Of a stretch of 64,000 nt of DNA, positions 24,221-34,552 are shown in pieces. The position numbers and the translations under genes were made by a program. The stretch comes from CAZCTO01 sp964501725. Lineage in GTDB: Bacteria; Bacillota; Clostridia; Saccharofermentanales; Saccharofermentanaceae. The notes under the pieces are model-generated. The model worked only from the letters and a program-made list of their open reading frames with translations, was not told the DNA's origin and ran no database searches. The DNA lies in assembly GCA_964501725.1 (NCBI GenBank), contig CAZCTO010000010.1, forward strand, positions 18,422 through 82,421, read 5' to 3'. Within the stretch, counting starts at the first letter, position 1. Each line of letters starts with the position of its first letter.

Positions 24221-25181
24221 TTTTTCTCATCAGCCGGTGCTTTTTAAGCAGTGTATAGATGCACTGAACATCGAAAGCGCGGGAATATACCTGGACTGCA
24301 CGGCAGGCGGCGGCGGGCACAGCCTCGGAATTCTGGAACATCTGGGCGAACATGGAACCTTGATTTCTGTCGACAAAGATGACTCCGCTTTGGATGCGTG
24401 CCGAGCAAGAATGGAAAAAGGCGGGTTCCCGGGGAAATGGATTCTGGTGAAGTCGGATTTTTCGAATATTGACCAAGTACTTGAGGACCTTGATATATCA
24501 AAACTGGACGGTGTTTTAGCGGACTTGGGGGTGTCCTCGCATCAGCTTGATACTGCACAGAGAGGCTTTTCGTATATCAGCGACGGGCCTCTGGATATGA
24601 GAATGGATCCTCAGCAGAAATTGTCCGCAAGGGTAGTGGTCAATGAATATGACGAAGCAGACTTGGCAAGAATTATCAGGGATTACGGAGAAGAGAAATT
24701 TTCGAAACGTATTGCCGGAAGAATAGTCGAAAACAGAAAAATCGCCGAAATTACATCAACCGTCAAATTAGCGGAAATTATTGCAAGAGCAATGCCGTCA
24801 AAGGCAAAAAAAGAAGATCAACATCCGGCCAGGAGGACTTTTCAGGCAATAAGGATTGAAGTGAACAGCGAATTATCTGCGGTGCGGAAGCTTGTGGAGT
24901 TCATTCCTCAAAGATTAAACGAAGGAGGTCGATTTGCGGTCATTTCGTTTCATTCACTGGAAGATCGTTTAGTGAAAGAAGCCTTTAAGAGCCTTGAATC
25001 GCCGTGCACATGCCCGAGAGAATTTCCGGTCTGTATTTGCGGGAAAAAGCCGCTCGGGAAAATGATAACAGGGAAACCGATTACAGCGGACACAAAAGAG
25101 ATAAATGAGAACAAGAGATCCAAAAGCGCCAAGCTGCGCGTTTTTGAAAGGAACGGGGAACAATGGATTCAGCGGTATTAA
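24204..25181 (+). CDS. rsmH: 16S rRNA (C1402-N4) methyltransferase
   Basis: A 325-residue SAM-dependent enzyme. The SAM motif is LDCTAGGGGHS near residue 30, followed by ADLGVSSHQLD, the RRTFQAIRIEVN segment and a VISFHSLEDR block. The C-terminus carries a Cys-rich CTCPREFPVCICG stretch typical of clostridial forms. The start lies inside mraZ, and the stop overlaps the ftsL-like gene by 19 bases. Confidence 0.97.
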   Translation: MSRDFNFSHQPVLFKQCIDALNIESAGIYLDCTAGGGGHSLGILEHLGEHGTLISVDKDDSALDACRARMEKGGFPGKWILVKSDFSNIDQVLEDLDISKLDGVLADLGVSSHQLDTAQRGFSYISDGPLDMRMDPQQKLSARVVVNEYDEADLARIIRDYGEEKFSKRIAGRIVENRKIAEITSTVKLAEIIARAMPSKAKKEDQHPARRTFQAIRIEVNSELSAVRKLVEFIPQRLNEGGRFAVISFHSLEDRLVKEAFKSLESPCTCPREFPVCICGKKPLGKMITGKPITADTKEINENKRSKSAKLRVFERNGEQWIQRY

Positions 25182-25804
25182 CTGATTGGGACATTATTGA
25201 ATCAAGATACTTCGGAGAAGACGATTATTCATCTTCGCGTGCTACCGCATATGCATTAAGAGGCGGAGCTCATCCGGCTGTTATAATGCCGATTCCCGGA
25301 AAAGAAGCGAAGCGTAACGGAACAAGCGAAAAAAAGGGCAAAAAAGACCCGAATTATGAAAGTCAGAGAAGACAAATGATTCTGGAAAATTACAAGCGCA
25401 AAGAGCGTAGTATATCCAGAAAAAGGCTAAAAGAAACAATTGCGGTCTTGGCGGGAATAACAATCGTCGCGGTGATGTTTGGTGCTGTTCTTTTTAGACA
25501 AGCTCAGATTACCAGTCTGAATTTTCAAAATAACGCGGCTCAAAAAAGAATCAGTGCGTTGAATCAAGAAAGCGCGCAACTCAGAGAGTTCCTCATTTCC
25601 GGAGCTGACCTTGAACAAATTCGCTCGGAAGCAACCGAGAGACTCGAAATGCAGGAACCGGGATTTCAACAATTGGTGACAGTGGAATTGCCCAAAACGG
25701 ATAAGTTAATAACAAGCATTTCATATAATTCAGTGGGAGTTTCCCCGGAAGTGCTTGCACAAGCCAAGGAGGATCTGGCAAAATATTACGCAATTGATTC
25801 GTGA
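25163..25804 (+). CDS. ftsL: FtsL-like division protein
   Basis: A 213-residue protein with a long basic cytoplasmic head (about 1-90), one membrane segment (about 92-112) and a periplasm-side coiled coil (QAQITSLNFQ onward, heptad-like to about 160). That layout and its place between rsmH and the PBP gene identify it as FtsL, although sequence conservation is low. FtsL links DivIB/FtsQ and DivIC in the divisome. The cytoplasmic head is longer than in typical FtsL. Confidence 0.78.
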   Translation: MDSAVLTDWDIIESRYFGEDDYSSSRATAYALRGGAHPAVIMPIPGKEAKRNGTSEKKGKKDPNYESQRRQMILENYKRKERSISRKRLKETIAVLAGITIVAVMFGAVLFRQAQITSLNFQNNAAQKRISALNQESAQLREFLISGADLEQIRSEATERLEMQEPGFQQLVTVELPKTDKLITSISYNSVGVSPEVLAQAKEDLAKYYAIDS

Positions 25805-25820
25805 AAGGAGGTTTTGAGTT

Positions 25821-28247
25821 TTGAAGGAAAGACCTTCCGGGGAATCAAAGACTTCCGGTGATGCAAAAGTCTCACTTGCCGGTAAGATCGGCAAGCAGGG
25901 ACTCAATAATGGTGAAGATAAACACTCTATCTATTCCATCAGGAAAAGAGGGTGGATTATTTTTGTCGGCTTGCTGTCAACATTATTTGCCGGGTATCTT
26001 GTCACGCAACTTTACGATCTCCAAATCAATAAGTATCTCGAGTATTCTCAAGCTGCCTCAAAGATGCATTGGAGAAGAATAAAGGATATTCCGCTTCGTG
26101 GAGACATATTGGATGCAAACGGAAATATTCTTGCAAGCACGACTTATGAGTATACGGTGGGCATAACGCCCAAGGATGTAATTCCCAAGAATTCCAAAGT
26201 CACGACAGAAGCGGTTGCGCAGCAAATGGCTTTATATCTGCATATCGATTATACATTTGTGTATGAGTCTTTGTTGAAAACGGATGCAACCTATATTCAA
26301 CTGGCAAAAAAAATATCCAAGGAAGACATTGATCTTTTTAAAAAATATCTGTCTGATAATAAGTTAGGCGGAGTCAAAATTGATCCTGTGCCGAAAAGAT
26401 ACTATGTATACGGCGATCTTGCGTCGCAGATTATCGGGTTCGCCGACTATAGCGACACAACGCTGGTCGGACAATACGGAATTGAAGCCTACTATAATAC
26501 TTTGCTTTCCGGACAAGAAGGATATACGTACGTCGAGGTGGACAATTACAGCAGCGGAGCTCTTCCGTACTCTCCTCCGACTACGATTGATAGAGTCGAC
26601 GGATATAACGTAGTGCTCAATATTGATATGAATATACAGAAAATCGCAGAGGAAGCCTGCAGAGAAGCGTATGATGTTTATGAGCCCAAAGAGGGTGTTA
26701 CGGCGATTGTTATGAATCCCAATACCTTCGCAGTGTATGCAATGGTATCCATTCCGGACTTTGATCTTAATGATCCGCGAGGAATTCCATTCAGTATGGA
26801 CGAACTGCTTTGGGAAAGTTATACGAACGAAGAGCAAATGACTTATCTTATGTCAAACGTATGGCGAAACAGAGCAATTTCGGATACCTATGAGCCGGGA
26901 TCCACATTTAAAGTGCTGACGACTGCGATTGCGCTTGAAGAGGGAATGACATACGAGGACGAAATTTTCAACGACAAGCCGATAGAAGTATCGGAAATTG
27001 ATACAATTTCGTGCTGGCGTGAGGATGAAGGCGGTAACCATGGAAACGAGACATTGCGGCAGGCGTTTGAAAACTCCTGCAACCCGGTTTTCGTTCAGCT
27101 TGCGATGCGGATTGGCGTGGAAAAATTTTACGAGTATGTTCGCAATTTCGGATTCTACAATTGTACCGGCGTCGACCTGCCCGCAGAAGGGAAAGGCATT
27201 TTTCATGCTAGACCGGATACCGTCGACTTGGCTACACTGTCTTTTGGAGAGTCATCAACAGTGACGCCTCTGCAACTTGCCAATGTTTATTGTGCGCTAG
27301 TGAACGGCGGAACACTGATGACGCCGCAAATTGCCAAATACCTTACGGATGATAGTGGTAATATAATTAAGGAATTTTCACCGATGAAGGTCAAAACTAT
27401 CTTCTCTGAAGTGACAGCCAGCCGGGTCAAAGAACTGATGAAGAACGTTGTAACCGAGGGAACAGGATCAGCCGGATATGTTGAAGGATATAGTGTTGCC
27501 GGAAAAACGAGTACTTCAACCATTGAGACCGGTGAAGATAAAGGACTTCATGTTCTTTCTTTCGGATGTTACGCACCCTCCGATAATCCTGAAATTGTTG
27601 TGTTGGTTGTTATCAATAAACCAAAGGACAAAGAGCTTGGCTCCAGTGCTGCGACACGCGTTGCGGCCAGGATAGTATCCGAAACGCTGGAATACATGAA
27701 CGTTAAAAGAAAGCTGACCGATAAGGATTACGACAGACTGACAACTAAATATAAAGTACCGACAGTCGAGCGGCTTTCTTATAAAGAAGCGAAAAAGACC
27801 TTATATACTGCCGGGTATACAGTTGTAGACGGTGAGGATAATATGACGGATGAGGACCTCATCACTCTTGTATATCCTTCAAAAGATACAATACTGTATC
27901 ACGGCAGTACAGTCGTGTTATACTCTTCTGCGACACCTGACGAAGCATCAATGAAGAAAGTCATTGTCCCTGACTTCACAGGAAAAAACATCAGCGAATG
28001 TTACCGTGAAGCAAAAGAAGCCATGGTCAACATAAGTATCAAGGGTAACCCCGAAGGCGTAGTCGTTTCGCAAAGCCCTTCGTCCGGGTATGTCGAGACA
28101 GAAATGGATACAGATAACGCAGAAAGCGAAGGCGAGGATGAAACCGGACAAACAGATGTGACGGAGGCAACAGTAATGCCCGAGGACGCATCTCAGGAGA
28201 GAATAAAGGTTCCGGCAGGAACGGTAATCATACTGACGATGGAGTGA
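25821..28247 (+). CDS. Class B penicillin-binding protein with PASTA domains (FtsI/SpoVD type)
   Basis: An 808-residue transpeptidase that crosslinks septal peptidoglycan. One membrane anchor at about 45-65 is followed by a pedestal domain, then the transpeptidase domain with the STFK nucleophile Ser361, the SCN motif at 419 and KTS at 562-564 in place of the usual KTG. Two PASTA repeats follow (about 640-700 and 710-770), then an acidic tail. TTG 25821 has AAAGGAGG 9 bases upstream. FtsI and SpoVD cannot be separated by sequence alone. Confidence 0.9.
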   Translation: MKERPSGESKTSGDAKVSLAGKIGKQGLNNGEDKHSIYSIRKRGWIIFVGLLSTLFAGYLVTQLYDLQINKYLEYSQAASKMHWRRIKDIPLRGDILDANGNILASTTYEYTVGITPKDVIPKNSKVTTEAVAQQMALYLHIDYTFVYESLLKTDATYIQLAKKISKEDIDLFKKYLSDNKLGGVKIDPVPKRYYVYGDLASQIIGFADYSDTTLVGQYGIEAYYNTLLSGQEGYTYVEVDNYSSGALPYSPPTTIDRVDGYNVVLNIDMNIQKIAEEACREAYDVYEPKEGVTAIVMNPNTFAVYAMVSIPDFDLNDPRGIPFSMDELLWESYTNEEQMTYLMSNVWRNRAISDTYEPGSTFKVLTTAIALEEGMTYEDEIFNDKPIEVSEIDTISCWREDEGGNHGNETLRQAFENSCNPVFVQLAMRIGVEKFYEYVRNFGFYNCTGVDLPAEGKGIFHARPDTVDLATLSFGESSTVTPLQLANVYCALVNGGTLMTPQIAKYLTDDSGNIIKEFSPMKVKTIFSEVTASRVKELMKNVVTEGTGSAGYVEGYSVAGKTSTSTIETGEDKGLHVLSFGCYAPSDNPEIVVLVVINKPKDKELGSSAATRVAARIVSETLEYMNVKRKLTDKDYDRLTTKYKVPTVERLSYKEAKKTLYTAGYTVVDGEDNMTDEDLITLVYPSKDTILYHGSTVVLYSSATPDEASMKKVIVPDFTGKNISECYREAKEAMVNISIKGNPEGVVVSQSPSSGYVETEMDTDNAESEGEDETGQTDVTEATVMPEDASQERIKVPAGTVIILTME

Positions 28248-28254
28248 CATATTT

Positions 28255-29778
28255 ATGAGGCATTTACTTTCCGGTCTTCTCGAAGGAATGGAGTACAGAC
28301 TGATAGAAGGAAATATCGACGCAGAAGTAACTGCGGTGCATTATGATTCCCGCAGCATTCAAGAGGGATCGCTATTTGTATGTATTCATGGATTTGTGGT
28401 TGACGGTCATACGTTTGTAGCCGATGCCATTGATAAGAAAGCAGCCGTGATTGTTATACAGGATGATCAGTCATTATATTCTGAAGACAAACTGGTTGAA
28501 CTATCAAAGACACGTTGTATAACCGTAGTCAGTGTTCCGGATACCCGCATCGGGCTTGCGAAGATCAGTGCGGCTTTTTTCCGGTTTCCGGCGAGTCATT
28601 TAAATCTGGTCGGAATTACAGGAACCAAAGGGAAAACTACAACTAGTTACATGCTGCACGATATTTTTGCTTGCGCAGGGAAAAATGCAGGATTGATCGG
28701 TACGGTCTCGAATATTGTATCCAGCAAAGTCAGACAGGCCAGCAGAACCACTCCGGAATCATTTGATCTTCAGAAGCTTCTCAGCGAGATGGTAGAGGAA
28801 GGAAGCGACAGTTGTATTATGGAGGTCTCTTCACAGGGACTCATGCTGTCAAGAGTTCATGGCTGCCCGTTTTCGGTGGGTGCCTTTACCAATTTATACC
28901 ATGACCACATCGGAGAGAACGAACATAAAAACATGGACGAGTATTTAGCTGCAAAAAATCTGATTTTCGATCAATCTTCATGTGGTGTGATCAATATGGA
29001 TACACCGGTCTCAGAAAAAGTGATCGATTATGCAAAAAAGAGATGTCCGGTATTTACTTACGGATTATCCGAAAACTGCGATTGCAGAGCCGTCGACATT
29101 AAGAAAGCCAGCCGTCGCGGGATTGCCGGCTCAGAAATTCAAATAGTAAGCCCCTGGTATCAAGGGAAACTGTTTGTTGCGCTTCCCGGTAAATTCAATG
29201 TTTATAATGCTTTATGCGCGATATCGATCTCCGGAATATGCGGAATTCCCTTTGATGCCGTTAAGAAAAGTCTCGCGCGTGTCTCGGTACCGGGACGATT
29301 GCAAATGATCAGAAACGACAGAAATATAACGATCTTAGTTGATTATGCACACAATGCCGCCAGTTTGGAAATTCTTCTGGAAACGCTCAGAGAAGATTGC
29401 CGGGGAAGATTGATTACTGTTTTCGGATGTGGAGGAAATCGATCCAAAACAAGGCGGACTGAGATGGGAGAAGTGTCAGGAAGACTAAGTGATCTTACTA
29501 TAATTACATCCGATAATCCAAGAAATGAAGAGCCTGCGGATATTATCAACGATATCTTATCGGGACTTTCCGAGACATCGAGGGAGTACATAGTTGAGCC
29601 GGACCGCAGAAAAGCGATTGAGTATGCAATTTCGACTGCTGTGGCAGGCGACTTTGTTATTATTGCCGGAAAAGGACATGAGAATTATCAAATCTTCCAG
29701 GATCAGACAATCCACTTCGACGATGTTGAAGTCGCAACAGAAGTCGTTGAAGATCTTGATATAAGAAACAAAGGATGA
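28255..29778 (+). CDS. murE: UDP-MurNAc-tripeptide ligase MurE
   Basis: A 507-residue Mur ligase. The ATP site is GITGTKGKTTTSYML near residue 120. The N-terminal UDP-MurNAc domain shows the DSRSIQEGSLFVCI segment. The TSDNPRNEEP motif (DNPR) is the signature for meso-diaminopimelate as the added amino acid rather than lysine. GGAG lies 9 bases upstream, inside the PBP gene end. Confidence 0.96.
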   Translation: MRHLLSGLLEGMEYRLIEGNIDAEVTAVHYDSRSIQEGSLFVCIHGFVVDGHTFVADAIDKKAAVIVIQDDQSLYSEDKLVELSKTRCITVVSVPDTRIGLAKISAAFFRFPASHLNLVGITGTKGKTTTSYMLHDIFACAGKNAGLIGTVSNIVSSKVRQASRTTPESFDLQKLLSEMVEEGSDSCIMEVSSQGLMLSRVHGCPFSVGAFTNLYHDHIGENEHKNMDEYLAAKNLIFDQSSCGVINMDTPVSEKVIDYAKKRCPVFTYGLSENCDCRAVDIKKASRRGIAGSEIQIVSPWYQGKLFVALPGKFNVYNALCAISISGICGIPFDAVKKSLARVSVPGRLQMIRNDRNITILVDYAHNAASLEILLETLREDCRGRLITVFGCGGNRSKTRRTEMGEVSGRLSDLTIITSDNPRNEEPADIINDILSGLSETSREYIVEPDRRKAIEYAISTAVAGDFVIIAGKGHENYQIFQDQTIHFDDVEVATEVVEDLDIRNKG

Positions 29779-29784
29779 TGAGCT

Positions 29785-31272
29785 ATGCCAAAATTTTCAC
29801 TTAAGGAAATTATTCTCGCAACAGGGGGAACGGTAATCCCTTCAGACGCATCATCCGGTAAGGAAATATTGGCGGAGGGCGTAAGTACGGATTCAAGGCA
29901 AGTTCGTAACGGAAATCTTTTCATAGCATTAATCGGAGAGAAATTTAACGGACATGACTTCCTTCGGATCGCAAGAGATGCCGGCGCTTCGCTCTTTTTG
30001 ATTTCCGACAAAGCGGCTCTCCCGGAAGGCGCTGTCGGAGTTTTGGTTCCGGATACCCTTCTCGCACTTCATTCCCTGGCGCGTTACTATCGTAACAGAA
30101 TGAATTGTAAAGTGTTGGCGATCACCGGCAGTGTGGGAAAAACATCAACCAGAGAAATGATTACCATTGCGCTTTCTTCGTCAATGATTACTCATTCAAC
30201 AGCACAGAACTTCAATAATGAAATCGGTCTGCCGATGACAATTTTATCAGCACCTGAAAATACGGAACTGCTTGTTGTTGAAATGGGTATGAGAATGAAG
30301 GGAGAAATTCAGCTCCTGACTCATATTGCTCAGCCGGACATTGCTGTTGTGACCAATATCGGTGTCTCACATATCGAACGTCTCGGAAGCAAAGAAAACA
30401 TACTTTCCGCTAAGATGGAAATATGTGAAGGCCTGCAGGAAAACGGGCTTCTGGTCATTAACGGAGATGATGATCTTCTGAAAAAGTATGTTTGTGATTA
30501 TCCGGGCAAGCTTTCGAAGTACTTAGGTGTCACGTCTTTTTCTCATTGTACGCGAGCAACCACGTTCGCTGATTACTGTGTCTTTTCGGACAATGTGGTC
30601 CTGACTAATCAAGGTACTTCTTTCACTGCAAGCATTTTCGAGAAGGATAAGGAAGAAAGTAGGGTCGATTTCATGTTATCTGCAATCGGTGCGCATCATG
30701 TGAAAAACGCACTGATTACCATTGTCTGCGCAAAACACCTCGGTGTTGACATTCGCAATGTAAGGGAAGAACTGAAGCGCTTCATGCCTCTTGGCAGCCG
30801 CGGAAAAGTGATTCAAACCGAGAATTATCTGATTTATGATGATGCATATAATGCAAGCCCTGAGTCGATGGCAGCCGCGTTTGAAAGCGTTCGTCTGCTG
30901 GCCGGTGAAAGGCGAAAAATCGCGGCGATCGGAGGCATTCTCGAACTCGGCGGTTATTCAGCCGAACTGCACCGACAGGTTGGAATAAGAGCAGCGATTT
31001 CAGGTATGGATCGTCTCTATATCTGCGGCGAAAATCGCGAAGATGTTAAAGACGGAGCGATGTCAATTCGTCCGGATATCGAAACAATGCTCTTTGAGAA
31101 GGTCAGTGACCTGGCAGCTGAATTGATCAAGGGGATTCTTCCCGGCGATGTGATATTGATAAAAGCTTCCCATGCGTTCGGATTCGAGAGACTTTCGGAA
31201 GAGATTATTCGTGTTGACGGTCCGGCAGATAATAATCAAGCAGAGGAGAATGTGGTTGAAGAGCAAGGATGA
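29785..31272 (+). CDS. murF: UDP-MurNAc-pentapeptide synthetase MurF
   Basis: A 495-residue ligase that adds D-Ala-D-Ala. Motifs are STDSRQVRNGNLFIAL, the ATP loop ITGSVGKTSTREMI, NFNNEIGLPMT and the DDAYNASPESM block. It follows murE by 6 bases. mraY and murD, which usually come next, are missing, and ftsW follows directly. Confidence 0.96.
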   Translation: MPKFSLKEIILATGGTVIPSDASSGKEILAEGVSTDSRQVRNGNLFIALIGEKFNGHDFLRIARDAGASLFLISDKAALPEGAVGVLVPDTLLALHSLARYYRNRMNCKVLAITGSVGKTSTREMITIALSSSMITHSTAQNFNNEIGLPMTILSAPENTELLVVEMGMRMKGEIQLLTHIAQPDIAVVTNIGVSHIERLGSKENILSAKMEICEGLQENGLLVINGDDDLLKKYVCDYPGKLSKYLGVTSFSHCTRATTFADYCVFSDNVVLTNQGTSFTASIFEKDKEESRVDFMLSAIGAHHVKNALITIVCAKHLGVDIRNVREELKRFMPLGSRGKVIQTENYLIYDDAYNASPESMAAAFESVRLLAGERRKIAAIGGILELGGYSAELHRQVGIRAAISGMDRLYICGENREDVKDGAMSIRPDIETMLFEKVSDLAAELIKGILPGDVILIKASHAFGFERLSEEIIRVDGPADNNQAEENVVEEQG

Positions 31273-32554
31273 GTTAAATGTCAAGCTGAGAAAAGAGGCC
31301 GCTTTTGAGATTGAAGGCCCGTACAGGATGAACATCCCGTTGCTTCTGCTTACCTTTATACTCATTTGTTTTGGTTTAATTATGCTTTTTTCAGCAAGCA
31401 TGTCCAAAGGCTACACCGAGGAACAGGACCCGCTTTTCTATCTTATTAACCAAGGTCAGATGACATTTGTAGGCATCATTTTTGTAGCAGTTCTGTTATT
31501 TATTCCGATTCGTTTTTTCGACCGATGGCCTTTTATAGTTGCCGCATATTTCTTTGCACTGGCTTTCGTTATTTACACATGGAAATTCGGAGAAATATAC
31601 GGCGGATCCAGACGCTGGGTGAGCATTGCCGGACGGTCTTTTCAACCGTCCGAACTCGTAAAGATTGTAATGGTTTTTTTTATAGCAGGGTATCGTTCAT
31701 TGATCATCCGACTTCGAAAATCCGGCAAATTTCAATGTCAGAACCCCAAATGGCAAGGCTTTCTGGACGGTATGATTGATATAGTATTACCTGCATCAGC
31801 GATTCTGATCTGTTTGGCGTTTGTTGTTATGCAACCGCACATGTCATGCTTCATCATTGTTCTTGCGATTTCCGCAATCTGCTTTTTGGTCTCGGGAATA
31901 TCGATACGATCATGGCTCTATGGCGGCATGATCATGGGTGCAATTCTTGCCGTTTTATTGTCAGCTTTCTTGTTATTTGCTCAAGACTCGGATAAGGAGA
32001 AGCTCTCGAAGAATTTTGAACACGTATTTAAGCGCTTGGACATTTTCAACACGCTCCAGTCTGAAGAGGACGGTGAGAATGATGTTACCGCTGCCGATGA
32101 GAACGAAGTGTACCAGAATAAGCAGGCAATCATCGCGATCGGGTCAGGAGGCGTATCCGGTGTCGGATTCGGTAACAGCAGACAAAAATATATGTATTTA
32201 CCGGAAGCACACAATGATTTTGTATATGCTATTGCATGCGAGGAACTGGGATTCATAGGCGGATTATCCATTATTGCACTGTTCTGGGCATTCTTGTGCG
32301 GCGGACTTTCTATCGCATGGAAGGCAAACAGTGATTTTTCCCGGATACTGGCCGTCGGTTACACCACCCTAATATCGTTACAGGCATTTCTTAATATTGG
32401 CGTGGCCATGGGCGCTATTCCGCCAACCGGCATTTCTTTACCGTTTTTCAGTTCCGGTGGATCGGCCAACCTGTTTTTCCTGATTGCTGTCGGACTATTG
32501 CTGTCCGTATCGAGATCCGGAGTGAAGAGAAAAAAGATGACAATTATTGAGTGA
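31256..32554 (+). CDS. ftsW: SEDS glycosyltransferase FtsW
   Basis: A 432-residue membrane protein of the SEDS family. It is called FtsW by its place in the dcw cluster. Motifs are QPSELVKIV, the MQPHMSC segment, and GAIPPTGISLPFFSSGGSANL near the end. A hydrophilic loop of about 55 residues near the middle is rich in Asp/Glu. TTG 31256 is preferred: GAGGAG (31243-31248) lies 7 bases before it but only 1 before ATG 31250. It overlaps murF by 17 bases. Confidence 0.92.
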   Translation: MKSKDELNVKLRKEAAFEIEGPYRMNIPLLLLTFILICFGLIMLFSASMSKGYTEEQDPLFYLINQGQMTFVGIIFVAVLLFIPIRFFDRWPFIVAAYFFALAFVIYTWKFGEIYGGSRRWVSIAGRSFQPSELVKIVMVFFIAGYRSLIIRLRKSGKFQCQNPKWQGFLDGMIDIVLPASAILICLAFVVMQPHMSCFIIVLAISAICFLVSGISIRSWLYGGMIMGAILAVLLSAFLLFAQDSDKEKLSKNFEHVFKRLDIFNTLQSEEDGENDVTAADENEVYQNKQAIIAIGSGGVSGVGFGNSRQKYMYLPEAHNDFVYAIACEELGFIGGLSIIALFWAFLCGGLSIAWKANSDFSRILAVGYTTLISLQAFLNIGVAMGAIPPTGISLPFFSSGGSANLFFLIAVGLLLSVSRSGVKRKKMTIIE

Positions 32555-32560
32555 GGTAAA

Positions 32561-33667
32561 ATGAGTAATCGATTCCTATTTGCCGGCGGCGGTACAAGCG
32601 GACATATATATCCTGCCATTGCGATTGCAGACAGAATAATGCTGGATTGTCCCGATAGCGAAATTGAGTTTTGCGGAACAAAACGCGGACTGGAGTTTGA
32701 ACTTGTCCCCAAAGCAGGCTATCGAATTCATCCGATTCGAGCCAGCGGTTTGCCATCGCGTCTGTCTGTCAAAATGATTAAGGCAGTTTTTAATTATTTA
32801 TCAGGCAGACGTTCCTGCATCAAACTGATCCGTAATTTTAAGCCGGACGCAGTCATCGGAACCGGCGGATATGTCTGCAGCCCGCTAATTTCTGCAGCCC
32901 GAAAAATGCATGTTCCCATTTTTCTTCATGAACAGAATGCGTTTCCGGGCAGGTCCAACAGGATGATGTCCAAATGGGCACACACCGTATGTACAGGTTT
33001 TCCGAATATGGAGGAATATTTTCCGAAAGCTTCCCGGGTAGTATGTACCGGAAATCCTATAAGGGACGTTTTTACAAGAATGAGCAGGAAAGAAGCAAGA
33101 GACCTTCTGCATATCGCCGAGGATGAATTTCTTATTCTGGCGATGGGCGGAAGTCTCGGATCCAAAACGATTAACGATGCGATGCTCGGACTTCCTGAGT
33201 ATCTTAAGAATACTGATGTCCGAATGGTTCTGTCTGCAGGAAAACAGCAATATTCAGCCATTCCGGATGAGGTAAGGGTTTCATACAATAATCTTGAGGT
33301 GAAAGAGTATATTTCGGATACACACATATATATGTACGCTGCAGACCTGATTGTTTGCCGTGCCGGGGCGATTACTTGCGCGGAAATTGCGGCGGTGGGT
33401 GTTCCGTCCGTCATGATCCCGTATCCGTTCGCAGCCGGTGATCACCAGACTTATAATGCCCGGATTTTTGAAGAAAAGGGTGCAGGATTATTGATTAAGG
33501 ATCAGGTACTGTCCGCGGAGAAATTGGCGGAGGTAATTGTTCCGATCATCACAAATAACGAACTTAGATCGAGAATGAGAACCAAGGCAATTGAGCTTCA
33601 TCACCCGGGCTCGGATAAGTTAATTGCCGACATTATTTGCGCTGCTCGTGCAGGAAAATCGGATTAG
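32561..33667 (+). CDS. murG: Lipid II-forming GlcNAc transferase MurG
   Basis: A 368-residue GT28 glycosyltransferase that makes lipid II at the inner membrane face. The N-terminal GGGTSGHIYPA loop, the GTGGYVC segment, HEQNAFPG and the C-terminal donor site (GAITCAEIAAVGVPSVMIPY, then DHQTYNA) are all present. It follows ftsW by 6 bases. Confidence 0.97.
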   Translation: MSNRFLFAGGGTSGHIYPAIAIADRIMLDCPDSEIEFCGTKRGLEFELVPKAGYRIHPIRASGLPSRLSVKMIKAVFNYLSGRRSCIKLIRNFKPDAVIGTGGYVCSPLISAARKMHVPIFLHEQNAFPGRSNRMMSKWAHTVCTGFPNMEEYFPKASRVVCTGNPIRDVFTRMSRKEARDLLHIAEDEFLILAMGGSLGSKTINDAMLGLPEYLKNTDVRMVLSAGKQQYSAIPDEVRVSYNNLEVKEYISDTHIYMYAADLIVCRAGAITCAEIAAVGVPSVMIPYPFAAGDHQTYNARIFEEKGAGLLIKDQVLSAEKLAEVIVPIITNNELRSRMRTKAIELHHPGSDKLIADIICAARAGKSD

Positions 33668-33676
33668 GGGAGGCTC

Positions 33677-34537
33677 ATGGGAGAAGATATCTTTTTGGCC
33701 GTTAATGAAGAGATCCCGACAGGCCGTTTTCGCGCGGGAAAAAAAGGCATCATTATTGTAATCATCGTGCTTATGGTACTTTTTGCAGTGATGTTAATGT
33801 TGCTTCTTCCTGCTTTTTATATAAAAGAAATTCAAATGGAAGGGTTTTTGGTAGTCAGTAAAGAAGAAGTGCTGAATTCTTCCGGGATAAAGACAGGAGA
33901 CCATATATTTTCTCATCTTGGAGGTGACGTAATTTCATGGTTTACATTTCGTTACGGTCATGTTGAAGATGAGATTTTGAGTAGGTATCCTTATGTTCAA
34001 TCCATAAAAATACAGGTTGATTTTCCGTCAAAAGTCAAGATTTCAGTTAAGGAAAGGTTAAAAATCGGATATTTCGAAGTCCCTGATGGTTATGCGGTTA
34101 TCGACAAAGAAGGATACGTTGTCGAGATATCAGGAAACAGCGTGCCAAAAGGAGTCCCGCTTATGGAGGGATTGCCGGTTCGTGCTGCAATGCTGGGGGA
34201 AGAGCTTGATCTTTCGGACGATCAGGGCTTGAACAGCAGCCTGACAATATTCGGAGCCATTCTCGGAGCAGATACTAACATTTCCGATAATACCGGATTT
34301 CAATTGATGCCATGTGTTAAGTCGATAAGATATGTCGGCAACAACACAACATATCTGATCATCGAACTCCCGGAATCACGCAGAAACCTAACCGTTATGA
34401 TCGGTTCATTGAAGGAAATATCAGATGATATGACATGGTTGCGATATGCAATTGAAACGAATGCTTTTGAAGGCGAAAACGGCGACATGAGCGGGAGTAT
34501 TCTTGATATGACCGGAGACAAATATATAATGCGTTGA
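33677..34537 (+). CDS. ftsQ: FtsQ/DivIB cell division protein
   Basis: A 286-residue bitopic protein. A basic cytoplasmic head (about 30 residues), one membrane helix (about 30-52), then a POTRA domain (IKEIQMEGFLVVSKEEVL, about 52-120) and a beta domain follow. It bridges FtsL-DivIC to the septal synthase. It lies between murG and the sbp gene. GGGGAGG precedes the ATG. Confidence 0.88.
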   Translation: MGEDIFLAVNEEIPTGRFRAGKKGIIIVIIVLMVLFAVMLMLLLPAFYIKEIQMEGFLVVSKEEVLNSSGIKTGDHIFSHLGGDVISWFTFRYGHVEDEILSRYPYVQSIKIQVDFPSKVKISVKERLKIGYFEVPDGYAVIDKEGYVVEISGNSVPKGVPLMEGLPVRAAMLGEELDLSDDQGLNSSLTIFGAILGADTNISDNTGFQLMPCVKSIRYVGNNTTYLIIELPESRRNLTVMIGSLKEISDDMTWLRYAIETNAFEGENGDMSGSILDMTGDKYIMR

Positions 34538-34552
34538 TGAGGAGGAGGATTT

